NCBI GenBank assembly: GCA_964530215.1
Contig: CAZHAJ010000004.1
Location: 1-34,786 of the forward strand
DNA length: 34,786 nucleotides
Source: JAAXTT01 sp964530215
Lineage (GTDB): Bacteria; Bacillota; Desulfotomaculia; Desulfotomaculales; Desulfocucumaceae
Direction: 5' to 3'
The notes beneath the pieces are model-generated. The model saw only the letters and a program-made list of their open reading frames with translations. It was not told where the DNA came from and did no database searches. A program made the translations under genes and the position numbers. How positions within the stretch are numbered: the stretch's first letter is position 1; each line of letters starts with the position of its first letter. Below, piece after piece: positions 21,808 to 29,819 of this stretch.

Positions 21808-22842
21808 TTATCTGCATATATCAAGAATAAATGATTTAATTCCCGGCAAAAAATCTTTCTCGCCAGATTTAACCGAAACATCAAGAGCGTGGAGACTATG
21901 AATAGAGTTGATTAACAGTTGACGATTAAAGTTTTTTTGCTGATGGGCAACCTTTTTTGCCACATAGGGATGTACCCCCAATAATGCTGCTAAATCATGA
22001 ACTTTGGTTCCAGAACATAAAGCATCTCCTGCTTTAAGAATTAGTCGTATCTGTCGGGCAATCATGGACATAATAACCGGAGGCTGATGCTTTTGTTTAA
22101 TTAAAGACTCAATACCTGCCAATGCCTGGGCAGGTTTTTTTGACCCAATAGCATCCACAACCGCAAAGATATTGTCCTCTATGGGCATGGGGGTAACAAC
22201 AGCCACATCTTCCATTAAAATAACGTTGCTGTCACCTGTATAGGAGATTATTTTCTCTATTTCCAATGATAGAGCTTGTAATTTGTTGCCGGTCCTTAGC
22301 AGTATTTCTGAGGCAACTGTGGGATTAATTATTTTTCCGGCTTCCCGGGCTTTTTTTTCGATCCAGGAGCAGAGATGATGGTTTTTTAGCAAGGAAAATT
22401 CAATAGCCTTTCCGGTTCCAAGGATACTTTTGTATATTTTTTTACGCTTATCTACATGTTCACCTGCCTGGAAGATTACACATGCAGAGGGATTAGGTGA
22501 TTCCAAATAGTTAATCAAAGGCATTTCTTCAGCTTTGATTTTTTTAGGCTCATCTTCAGACACTTGTGAAGTTTTATTCGTATCGAAGGACTTGATGTTT
22601 TTTACAACCACCAATCGCTTACTAAAAAGGAAAGGCATTGTTCTTGCTAAAGAAACTATTTCATGAGAGGAAGTTCGTTCCCCATCTACTTCAGTAAAGT
22701 TAAAATCATCGAGGGGATGTAAAAACTCCTGTATTCTCCTTATGGCTTCTTTGCGAAGATAAGTTTCCGGGCCGTAAAACAAGTAAACCGGATATAGTTT
22801 TCCATCTTTAAGTTCTTTCAGGAGGTTGGTAAAGTATTCCAT
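21808..22842 (-). CDS. holA: DNA polymerase III delta subunit
   Basis: 344 residues. Clamp-loader subunit that opens the beta sliding clamp. N-terminal part 'LYPVYLFYGPETYLRKEAIRRI' has the degenerate P-loop region of the family; 'PFLFSKRLVVVKNI', 'NPSACVIFQAGEHVDKRKKIYK' and the C-terminal collar ('MIARQIRLILKAGDAL', 'LLGVHPYVAKKVAHQQ') follow. SD AGGGTGAT before ATG at 22842. Its neighbour rpsT upstream on the same strand is a usual Firmicute arrangement (holA with rpsT). Confidence 0.93.
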   Translation of the reverse strand: MEYFTNLLKELKDGKLYPVYLFYGPETYLRKEAIRRIQEFLHPLDDFNFTEVDGERTSSHEIVSLARTMPFLFSKRLVVVKNIKSFDTNKTSQVSEDEPKKIKAEEMPLINYLESPNPSACVIFQAGEHVDKRKKIYKSILGTGKAIEFSLLKNHHLCSWIEKKAREAGKIINPTVASEILLRTGNKLQALSLEIEKIISYTGDSNVILMEDVAVVTPMPIEDNIFAVVDAIGSKKPAQALAGIESLIKQKHQPPVIMSMIARQIRLILKAGDALCSGTKVHDLAALLGVHPYVAKKVAHQQKNFNRQLLINSIHSLHALDVSVKSGEKDFLPGIKSFILDICR

Positions 22843-22895
22843 GATATCACCCTAAGATTTTGCTTTAGTATAATTATAGCATCTTTTAAAAAAAG

Positions 22896-22925
22896 CATAA
22901 AAAAACCACCTTACTGGGTGGTTTT
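22896..22925 (-). terminator. Terminator of rpsT
   Basis: On the minus strand, AACCACC and GGTGGTT (plus-strand arms 22917-22923 and 22904-22910) pair around six bases and run into TTTTT. It starts a few bases after the rpsT stop. Confidence 0.85.
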
Positions 22926-22928
22926 GTT

Positions 22929-23198
22929 TTAGCCCTGTGATATTTTATTGAGTTTCATAGTAAGTCTTGATTTTTTTCTGGCTGCGGTATTTTTATGTAG
23001 AATACCTTTAGTTACCGCTTTATCAATGCGAATTAATGCTTGATTCAATTTAACTTTGGAATCTTCTATGCTACCACCGTTTATAGATTCATCAAATTTC
23101 TTGATTGATGTTTTTAGTGCGGACTTGAGCCCAGCGTTACGCAATGTCTTTTTGCGAATTATAGCTACTCTTTTTGCTGCAGATTTAATGTTTGGCAC
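22929..23198 (-). CDS. rpsT: 30S ribosomal protein S20
   Basis: 89 residues from GTG at 23198. An upstream TTG at 23213 lies within the SD (GGGAGGTGA), so GTG, which gives the usual start 'M-PNIKSAAKR', is right. Rich in Lys and Arg ('KKTLRNAGLKSALK', 'KSRLTMKLNKI'), helical, binds 16S rRNA in the 5' domain. Own promoter at 23222-23250 and terminator at 22896-22925. Confidence 0.96.
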   Translation of the reverse strand: MPNIKSAAKRVAIIRKKTLRNAGLKSALKTSIKKFDESINGGSIEDSKVKLNQALIRIDKAVTKGILHKNTAARKKSRLTMKLNKISQG

Positions 23199-23221
23199 AG
23201 TCTCACCTCCCAACAGGCATC

Positions 23222-23250
23222 ATTTTATCATGGCCTGATTGAAAATGCAA
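23222..23250 (-). promoter_or_regulatory. Promoter of rpsT
   Basis: On the minus strand TTGCAT (23245-23250), 17 bases, TAAAAT (23222-23227) preceded by TGA, an extended -10. Confidence 0.65.
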
Positions 23251-23331
23251 GCAAATCTATTGGTAAAAATTTCATAGACCTGTATACACTGCTATGTTTT
23301 AGTTAATGCTATAAAAAAGGAGGTGAGTTAA

Positions 23332-23670
23332 TTGAACTGGATCGGAGCTATCATAAGATTTATAGTTTCTGCTTTAGTTTTGGTGGTGGTAAGCTGGCTT
23401 TCGCCGGGATTTGCCGTGCAAGGTGGTTTTATGGGTGCTCTTATAGCAGCAGCTGTTATCGCTGTGCTGGGCTATATAGCTGAAGCATTATTGGGCGATA
23501 AAATCTCTCCTCAGAGCAGAGGGCTGGTGGGATTCATTACCGCAGCTGTAGTGATTTATCTGGCACAATTTATTATCCCCGGACTTTTAAGCGTAAGTAT
23601 TATAGGGGCACTGATTGCGGCTTTTATAATAGGACTAATAGATGCAGTGGTACCCACAGTTTTAAGGTAA
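23332..23670 (+). CDS. Phage-holin-family small membrane protein
   Basis: 112 residues from TTG at 23332 with SD AAAGGAGGTGA. About four membrane helices: 'IGAIIRFIVSALVLVVVSWL', 'MGALIAAAVIAVLGYIAEALL', 'GLVGFITAAVVIYLAQFIIP', 'IIGALIAAFIIGLIDAVVP'. This is the holin_4_2/YvlD type common in Firmicutes and not phage-linked here. The pattern 'SPGF-V-GG' between helices 1 and 2 is typical. A TATACACT (23283-23290), close to a sigma-E -10, lies upstream, but a matching -35 is poor. It ends in its own terminator before spoIIP. Confidence 0.8.
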   Translation: MNWIGAIIRFIVSALVLVVVSWLSPGFAVQGGFMGALIAAAVIAVLGYIAEALLGDKISPQSRGLVGFITAAVVIYLAQFIIPGLLSVSIIGALIAAFIIGLIDAVVPTVLR

Positions 23671-23677
23671 TAACTCT

Positions 23678-23715
23678 AAAAAGGCTTTCCCTATTTGGGG
23701 AAGGCCTTTTTATTT
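23678..23715 (+). terminator. Terminator after the holin-like gene
   Basis: AAAAAGGC-TTCCC pairs with GGGGAAGGCCTTTTT across TATTT, with a T-rich end. Confidence 0.9.
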
Positions 23716-23763
23716 TCGGTATTTATCAGGTAGGGTATGGAAAGATCAGGATTTATGTCATAG

Positions 23764-23792
23764 GAATAGCATTTGGTTTCCCTGCATAGAGT
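23764..23792 (+). promoter_or_regulatory. Candidate sigma-E promoter of spoIIP
   Basis: GAATAGC (23764-23770), 14 bases, CATAGAGT (23785-23792), against the sigma-E consensus KMATATT-14-CATACAHT. spoIIP of Bacillus is a mother-cell sigma-E gene, so the context fits. Confidence 0.45.
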
Positions 23793-23833
23793 TATTGTAA
23801 ATTCTGGCAAGAAGGAATGCAGGGGGATTTTAA

Positions 23834-25022
23834 ATGGATTATCGGCTGCGACATTTTTTATATAGAAACCGTTGCTGGTTGATAAGATTATACCGCTATT
23901 TGTTGTTGTCAGGGATTATATTTGTGTTTTTTTCTCTTCTATATTATCTCCCGGTGGGGAAAGTTTTTTCAGAAGTCGATCAAAGTATATCTAAATCCTT
24001 CTTTGATATTGCAGTTAGTTGGGGTAACCGAGAGCCTCACGGATTGCTGCGTACATCGATACCCATAATGGCTTGGGCAGGTGATCCGGAAGATTATCCC
24101 GAGGAAATCACAGTTAAATCTTTGATTGCATCTGTATTAGCGCCCTTTAGAATTAACTTAAACAGTTTTCCGGAGCTTCTTGCCGTTGAAATGCCGGCAC
24201 TGAGTGAATATAACAAAAACAGGGCTGTATTGACAACATCCGATAGACAACTTAAACCCGAAACCTTGTCCAAGCCGATGGAGCTATCCTCTGAAGCCTT
24301 GGTGGGAATCTATTTTACTCATACCGGAGAGACTTATAATCCCACCGACGGTACAGACAGGGTGGCGGGTAAAGGTGGCGTGGTGACAACGGGCGAAGTG
24401 ATAAAAGAAGTCTTAGAAAAAAAAACATGGCATCAGGGTTGCGCTGGATGATTATATTAATGATGTTGATTACGGTGTTTCCTACGTGGAATCTGAAAAA
24501 ACACTGCGTAAAATGCTGGACAGCAATTCTAAAATGCAAATAGTTCTGGATATTCATCGGGATGCAGGTAAAGACAGGGAAAACAGTTTAGTCAATATAG
24601 AGGGTAAAAGTGTGGCTCCGATATTAATTGTTGTGGGTTCTGATGCCAGAGCACCTTTCCCTACTTGGAAAAAAAACTATGAATATGCCATTAAGCTGGC
24701 GGATAAAATCAATCTAAAGTACCCAGGCTTGTGTATTGGGGTTAGAGTTAAGGAAGGCAGATACAATCAGTATTTACATCCCCGAGCATTATTGTTGGAA
24801 ATGGGAAGCACCAGCAATACCACTGATGAAGCATCGGATTCAGCCAGAATGTTGGCGGAGGTGCTGGCTGATGAGGTTGCTCAGTTGGCCCCTGAAGAGC
24901 TGGCAAAAAAAATCAGCGTTGAGTCAGATGTCGGCAGTGCCTTAAATGAAGAAACAACATCTGATGGTGCATTCGATAAACTATCACCGGCAAGGAGAGG
25001 AAATGCTTTTATAGAGTTATAG
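23834..25022 (+). pseudogene. spoIIP: Stage II sporulation protein P, frameshifted at a run of nine A
   Basis: SpoIIP is the peptidoglycan amidase/endopeptidase of the engulfment DMP machine. The 5' part (23834-24451, 205 residues) has a membrane anchor ('YLLLSGIIFVFFSLLYYLP') and the start of the catalytic domain, 'VGIYFTHTGETYNP', with the metal-binding His. It then stops. The 3' part (open from about 24426, ends 25022) continues the family sequence: 'HGIRVALDDYINDVDYG', 'QIVLDIHRDAGKD' with the second His, and 'LLLEMGSTSNT'. The frames join if one A is dropped from the nine A's at 24417-24425. Total would be about 395 residues, the normal length. This may be a sequencing error in the homopolymer, a real mutation, or slippage by RNA polymerase; the intact 3' half shows no decay. 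Confidence 0.85.
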
Positions 25023-25079
25023 TAAAAGATCTGTTTTGTGGGAATAATATTATTAAAAATATGATGGAGTAGATGTGTT

Positions 25080-25472
25080 TTGTTGGAGAAAAATTATACT
25101 CTTCCGATTTTTTTTGGAATTTTTTTAGGACTAATCTTTTTGGGTGTGCATATTTCAACTCTGGCGGTGAATATCTCGTTGGGGAAGCAGGAGATATCCC
25201 CCATTAGCATTGACAGCGCTTATGGTGAAGGCATAGTAATTAAATTGCTGGATAGGGATTTTCATCTGGTTATTCCGGCTAAAATTAACCAAAACATCAC
25301 CGGAGCGAGGGGCAGCTTAAACAAACTATATGAAGGAGTACAATCAGCACAAGGGGAAATTGGCAGGTGTTTTAAGCAGATCAAAGAAAATTATTTTCTT
25401 CATTATAGTGTTTTAGATGAGAAAATAAACAGTTTGTTTGAGGACTTAAAACAGGTGGAATATACTTTTTAA
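25080..25472 (+). CDS. Small membrane-anchored protein of unknown function
   Basis: 130 residues from TTG at 25080 (or 25083), with GGAG about 10 bases upstream. One N-terminal membrane helix 'LPIFFGIFLGLIFLGVHIST', then a short soluble part and a probably helical C-terminal half ('GARGSLNKLYEGVQSAQGE', 'DEKINSLFEDLKQVE'). No family is recognised. It lies between spoIIP and lepA with no terminator between spoIIP and itself, so a sporulation role is possible by location only. Confidence 0.6.
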   Translation: MLEKNYTLPIFFGIFLGLIFLGVHISTLAVNISLGKQEISPISIDSAYGEGIVIKLLDRDFHLVIPAKINQNITGARGSLNKLYEGVQSAQGEIGRCFKQIKENYFLHYSVLDEKINSLFEDLKQVEYTF

Positions 25473-25480
25473 TGACAAGA

Positions 25481-25509
25481 TAGACTTTTATTACAGCCTC
25501 TGATATAAT
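25481..25509 (+). promoter_or_regulatory. Promoter of lepA
   Basis: TAGACT (25481-25486), 17 bases, TATAAT (25504-25509) preceded by TGA, an extended -10. Start near 25516. Confidence 0.65.
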
Positions 25510-25553
25510 GTCACATTGTAATGGAACTGGAAGCCTGTAGGAGGAGACATTAT

Positions 25554-27359
25554 ATGGACAGGGGTCAAGAACTGGTAAGGAACTTTTGTATAATTGCCCA
25601 TATCGATCATGGTAAATCCACTTTAGCTGACAGACTCTTGGAAGCGACGGGGGCATTAAGTCAAAGGGAAATGACGTCTCAGGTTCTGGATCAGATGGAC
25701 TTGGAGCGGGAACGTGGTATTACCATTAAAATGCAGGCGGTCAGGTTGAGCCATGCCGGTAAAGACGGCAAGGTTTTTCAGCTCAACCTAATAGATACAC
25801 CAGGTCATGTGGATTTTTCTTATGAGGTATCCAGAAGTCTAGCTGCTTGTGAAGGAGCATTGTTGGTGGTGGATGCAGCCCAGGGTATTGAAGCTCAAAC
25901 CTTGGCAAACGTTTATATGGCCATAGAAAATAATCTTGAAATAATACCCATCATCAATAAAATTGACCTTCCCAGCGCAGATCCGGATCGGGTGAAAAAA
26001 GAAATTGAAGATGTCATTGGTCTGGACGCATCTGATGCTGTTATGGTGTCTGCCAAGACAGGCGTTGGTATAGACAGTCTTTTAGAACAGATTATAAAAA
26101 AGATTCCTGCTCCTAAGGGAAATCCCTCTTCTCCCCTAAAAGCCCTTATTTTTGACTCTCATTACGATCCTTACAGAGGTGTAATCGCTTATGTCCGGGT
26201 GATGGAGGGTCAACTTAAAAAAGGTCAGTCAGTGAGGATGATGTCCACCGATAAAACCTTTGAGGTGGATGATGTGGGAGTTTTTAAGCCCACAATGACA
26301 TCAGTGGACACACTAAATACCGGAGAAGTAGGTTTTATATCTGCCGGTATAAAAAATGTTACAGAATGCAGGGTGGGAGATACGGTTACCGACTCTCAAA
26401 ACCCGGCTTCAGAACCTCTACCGGGATATAGAAAGGCAATTCCCATGGTTTACTGCGGTCTTTATACAGTAGAAAACGTTCAATACGCAGAACTAAGAGA
26501 AGCTTTGGAGAAACTGCAGCTGAACGATGCTTCTCTTGTGTTTGAAGCAGAGTCATCCGAAGCTTTGGGTTTTGGTTTCCGCTGTGGTTTTTTGGGTCTG
26601 CTGCATATGGAAATCATACAGGAAAGATTGGAGAGAGAGTACAATCTGGAACTGGTTACCACGGCCCCCAGTGTAGTTTACAGGGTAACTACGACAGCGG
26701 GTGAAATAAAGGTGATAGATAATCCTACCCATATGCCATCGGCGGGAGAGATTGTAAAAACTGAAGAGCCATATTTAGCCGCCACCATTATGGTGCCCAA
26801 GGAATTTGTTGGCACTGTAATGGAACTCTGTCAGGATCGCCGCGGAATATTTAAGAATATGGAGTATATGGGGGAGACTAGGGTTGTGCTAGAGTATAAA
26901 CTGCCTTTAAGTGAGATAATTTTTGATTTTTTTGATCACTTAAAATCCAGAACTAAAGGATATGCTTCCTTAGACTATGAAATGGCAGGATATTCGGACA
27001 GCAATTTGGTGAAGCTGGAGATTTTAATCAATGGAGAACCGTTGGATGCTTTAACAGTTGTGGTTCATAAAGATAAAGCATATACCAGGGGCAGGCAGTT
27101 GGTAGAAAAATTACGGCAGTTAATACCAAGGCAGATGTTTGATATCCCGGTGCAGGCCGCAATGGGGAATAAAATAATCTCCAGGGAAACTATTAAAGCT
27201 AGAAGAAAAGATGTTTTAGCTAAATGTTACGGTGGAGATATAAGCAGAAAAAGAAAGCTGCTGGAAAAGCAAAAGGAAGGTAAAAAACGAATGAAGCAGG
27301 TGGGAAGTGTGGAAATACCCCAAGAAGCTTTTATGGCAGTGCTATCGATTAAAGACTAA
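25554..27359 (+). CDS. lepA: Elongation factor 4 (LepA)
   Basis: 601 residues from ATG at 25554, with SD AGGAGGAG; an upstream ATG at 25521 lies before the SD and adds 11 untypical residues. Ribosome-bound GTPase. G1 'AHIDHGKST', G2/G3 'GITIK' and 'DTPGHVDFS', G4 'NKIDLPSAD', G5 'SAKTG'. LepA-specific C-terminal end 'QAAMGNKIISRETIKA' and 'KRKLLEKQKEGKKRMK' is present, which separates it from EF-G. Followed by hemW, as in most Firmicutes. Confidence 0.97.
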   Translation: MDRGQELVRNFCIIAHIDHGKSTLADRLLEATGALSQREMTSQVLDQMDLERERGITIKMQAVRLSHAGKDGKVFQLNLIDTPGHVDFSYEVSRSLAACEGALLVVDAAQGIEAQTLANVYMAIENNLEIIPIINKIDLPSADPDRVKKEIEDVIGLDASDAVMVSAKTGVGIDSLLEQIIKKIPAPKGNPSSPLKALIFDSHYDPYRGVIAYVRVMEGQLKKGQSVRMMSTDKTFEVDDVGVFKPTMTSVDTLNTGEVGFISAGIKNVTECRVGDTVTDSQNPASEPLPGYRKAIPMVYCGLYTVENVQYAELREALEKLQLNDASLVFEAESSEALGFGFRCGFLGLLHMEIIQERLEREYNLELVTTAPSVVYRVTTTAGEIKVIDNPTHMPSAGEIVKTEEPYLAATIMVPKEFVGTVMELCQDRRGIFKNMEYMGETRVVLEYKLPLSEIIFDFFDHLKSRTKGYASLDYEMAGYSDSNLVKLEILINGEPLDALTVVVHKDKAYTRGRQLVEKLRQLIPRQMFDIPVQAAMGNKIISRETIKARRKDVLAKCYGGDISRKRKLLEKQKEGKKRMKQVGSVEIPQEAFMAVLSIKD

Positions 27360-27419
27360 TCTTGCAAGCATTGTATAATGGTATTTGATTATTTTACCAG
27401 CGAAGTTGGAGTAGACATT

Positions 27420-28556
27420 ATGGCAATGGGATTATATGTGCATGTACCTTTTTGTGTAAAGAAGTGTGAGTACTGCAGTTTCGTGTCGGTCCCCAGGGAA
27501 AACAAGCTTACTGCTGATTATCTAGATGCCCTGATTGTAGAAATGGAAATGTGTTCCGGGCAGTTGGCTGCGGAAGAAAAAGTATTTAGCAGCGTATATA
27601 TTGGTGGCGGGACACCCACATGTTTGTCTGCTGACGAACTGGGGAAGATTTTGGAGGAACTTTATCGGTTTTTTCATATCGAAAAAAATGTCGAGATTAC
27701 CATGGAGATAAATCCCGGTACAGTAGATCGAGATAAACTTACTCAGATAAGTCGGCTGGGAATCAATCGATTAAGTATCGGTTTTCAAAGCTGTCAACCG
27801 GAAATTTTGGAGCTATTAGGAAGAACCCACTCCTATTCCGAGGCACAGTCTGCATTTAGGTGGGCAAGGGAAATAGGTTTTGACAATATTAATATTGATT
27901 TAATATTTGGAGTTCCAGGTCAGACTGTTCAGCAATGGCATTCTTGTTTGCAGGAAATTATGATGCTTGAGCCGGAACATATATCTGCTTATGGTCTGCA
28001 GATAGAGGAAGGGACTCCGCTTTTCAAGCGGGTAAAAGACGGGGTAATTGAGTCGTGCTCCGAAGATCTGGAAGCAGATATGTACCAATGTTTGATAAGC
28101 ACCCTTAAAGATTTCGGCTATATTCATTATGAAGTGTCCAACTTTGCTTTTCCCGGGCGATTATGCCGCCATAATTTAAGATATTGGCACAATCTTTCCT
28201 ATCTAGGTATGGGGCCCTCTGCCCATTCATATGTCAGGGGTAAAAGAAGAGCCAATCAGTCATCATTAGCAACATATATAGACAATCTGCTCAAGGGGCA
28301 AAGTCCTGTGGTTTGTGAAGAATATATTGTGAGAAGTGATGAAATTGCAGAAACAATATTTTTAGGACTGCGTCTTATGGATGGTCTGGATATCGAAGAG
28401 TTTAGCAAAAGGTTCGGGGAGAACATTAAAGATATTTATCCCGATGAAATAAAAAAACTAACAGATCTAGGGCTTTTGGAAATACGTTCACAGCGTTTGC
28501 GTCTTACTGAGCGGGGTTTAATGCTTGGCAATATAGTGTTCTCTGAGTTTGTTTAG
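27420..28556 (+). CDS. hemW: HemW (radical SAM, heme chaperone type)
   Basis: 378 residues from ATG at 27420, with GGAG (27408-27411) 8 bases upstream; the frame is open from 27378 but without SD. 4Fe-4S/SAM motif C-x3-C-x2-C in 'FCVKKCEYCSF'. 'YIGGGTPTCLS', 'EINPGTVDRDKL', 'RLSIGFQSCQPEILELLGR' and 'DLIFGVPGQT' follow. C-terminal winged domain with 'YEVSNFAFPGRLCRHNLRYW'. Formerly annotated as oxygen-independent coproporphyrinogen III oxidase; proteins next to lepA are HemW, a heme-binding protein, not HemN. Confidence 0.92.
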   Translation: MAMGLYVHVPFCVKKCEYCSFVSVPRENKLTADYLDALIVEMEMCSGQLAAEEKVFSSVYIGGGTPTCLSADELGKILEELYRFFHIEKNVEITMEINPGTVDRDKLTQISRLGINRLSIGFQSCQPEILELLGRTHSYSEAQSAFRWAREIGFDNINIDLIFGVPGQTVQQWHSCLQEIMMLEPEHISAYGLQIEEGTPLFKRVKDGVIESCSEDLEADMYQCLISTLKDFGYIHYEVSNFAFPGRLCRHNLRYWHNLSYLGMGPSAHSYVRGKRRANQSSLATYIDNLLKGQSPVVCEEYIVRSDEIAETIFLGLRLMDGLDIEEFSKRFGENIKDIYPDEIKKLTDLGLLEIRSQRLRLTERGLMLGNIVFSEFV

Positions 28557-28684
28557 CTTAATTATTCCTCTACTTCACCTCTATTTCTTGCTTTGTTCTT
28601 TTTTTCAATAATTTTCCCACAGTACTATTTTATATAATATAACCGGATAAGGGTATCCTATAAATGGATTCTTTTGTAAGTCTC

Positions 28685-28713
28685 TTGACAAATAGCATAT
28701 CCAGTGCTATTTT
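28685..28713 (+). promoter_or_regulatory. Promoter of the heat-shock operon
   Basis: TTGACA (28685-28690), 17 bases, TATTTT (28708-28713) preceded by TGC, an extended -10. Start near 28720, just before CIRCE. Confidence 0.75.
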
Positions 28714-28726
28714 TTACGTATATACG

Positions 28727-28753
28727 TTAGCACTCGATAGGGGAGAGTGCTAA
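28727..28753. promoter_or_regulatory. CIRCE operator (HrcA binding site)
   Basis: TTAGCACTC (28727-28735), nine bases, GAGTGCTAA (28745-28753): a perfect match to CIRCE. It lies at the predicted transcript start, so HrcA should repress the whole operon including its own gene. Confidence 0.97.
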
Positions 28754-28770
28754 CAAAGGGGTGGAATACT

Positions 28771-29814
28771 ATGATGATGGATGCTCGTAAACAGCAAGTT
28801 TTACTGGCGATTATCACGGACTTTATTACCACTGCCGAACCTGTGGGTTCCAGAACCATTGCCCGAAGGTATAACCTGGGTGTTAGCCCAGCCACCATAA
28901 GGAATGAGATGGCTGACTTAGAGGAACTTGGGTATATTGAGCAACCCCATACTTCTGCCGGTAGGATACCTTCTCAAATGGGTTATCGGTACTATGTAGA
29001 TTTTTTAATGGAAAAGAAAAGGCTAAGCTCAATAGAGGTAGATAGGGTTCGTCAAGGGTATAAAAATAAAGTTAGTCAAATAGGAGAAGTTATTGCCAGC
29101 ACCGGAGAAATTTTATCACAAATGACCCAGTTTGCAACAGTTATCATGACCCCAAGGTTAGAGCTGAGTTCTTTTAAACATGTTCAATTGGTTTTGCTTG
29201 GCTCCAAACAGGCGATGATAATTGTGGTTATGAATACCGGGGCTTTGGAGTCAAATATAATTGAAGTGCCGGAAGATGTTAGCCAGGTTGATTTGGATTA
29301 TATTTCTTCCGTACTTAATGCCAAGCTAAGTGGACTGAGTTTTGACAGCATAAAGGCAACACTTCTAAGCGAGATTTACTCCGAAGTATCAAAGCATAAG
29401 AATATTTTAGATTTATCTTTGGATATTATCCATAAAGGTATGACCCTTAAGAGGGAAGATAAGATTTATCTTGGCGGGATACTAAATATATTAAACCAAC
29501 CTGAGTTTCATAATATAGAAAAAGTTATAACTCTTTTAAGCCTTCTGGAGCAAGAGAAAATGTTGCGGAGTCTTTTGGAAAGCAGTGACCCCGGCAAAGG
29601 TGTAGCAGTGCGAATAGGTTGTGAAATGGAGAGGGAAGAGGTTAAAGAGTGCAGTATAGTATTGGCAAATTATCATGTTGACGGTCAGCCCATTGGAACA
29701 ATCGGGGTTCTGGGACCTACCAGAATGGACTATGCCAGAGTAGTTAGTGTTGTGGAATATATGACTAAGAACTTATCTGAAACTATGGAAAAGATGCTAA
29801 GGGGATGGAGATAA
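28771..29814 (+). CDS. hrcA: Heat-inducible transcription repressor HrcA
   Basis: 347 residues from ATG at 28771 (ATG also at 28774 and 28777), with SD AAAGGGGTGG. An apparent earlier start at 28747 falls inside CIRCE. N-terminal winged helix: 'VLLAIITDFITTAEPVGSRT' and 'VSPATIRNEMADLEELGYI', 'HTSAGRIPS'. C-terminal GAF-like domain with 'GVAVRIGCEMER' and 'GTIGVLGPTRMDYARVVSVVEYM'. HrcA needs GroEL to fold in Bacillus; here the neighbouring chaperonin is group III, so it is open which chaperonin folds HrcA. Confidence 0.97.
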   Translation: MMMDARKQQVLLAIITDFITTAEPVGSRTIARRYNLGVSPATIRNEMADLEELGYIEQPHTSAGRIPSQMGYRYYVDFLMEKKRLSSIEVDRVRQGYKNKVSQIGEVIASTGEILSQMTQFATVIMTPRLELSSFKHVQLVLLGSKQAMIIVVMNTGALESNIIEVPEDVSQVDLDYISSVLNAKLSGLSFDSIKATLLSEIYSEVSKHKNILDLSLDIIHKGMTLKREDKIYLGGILNILNQPEFHNIEKVITLLSLLEQEKMLRSLLESSDPGKGVAVRIGCEMEREEVKECSIVLANYHVDGQPIGTIGVLGPTRMDYARVVSVVEYMTKNLSETMEKMLRGWR

Positions 29815-29819
29815 AACAC

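Noticed and set aside
27378..27419. Earlier start of hemW
   Set aside because: The upstream ATG has no SD and adds 14 residues not typical of HemW; GGAG at 27408 supports 27420.
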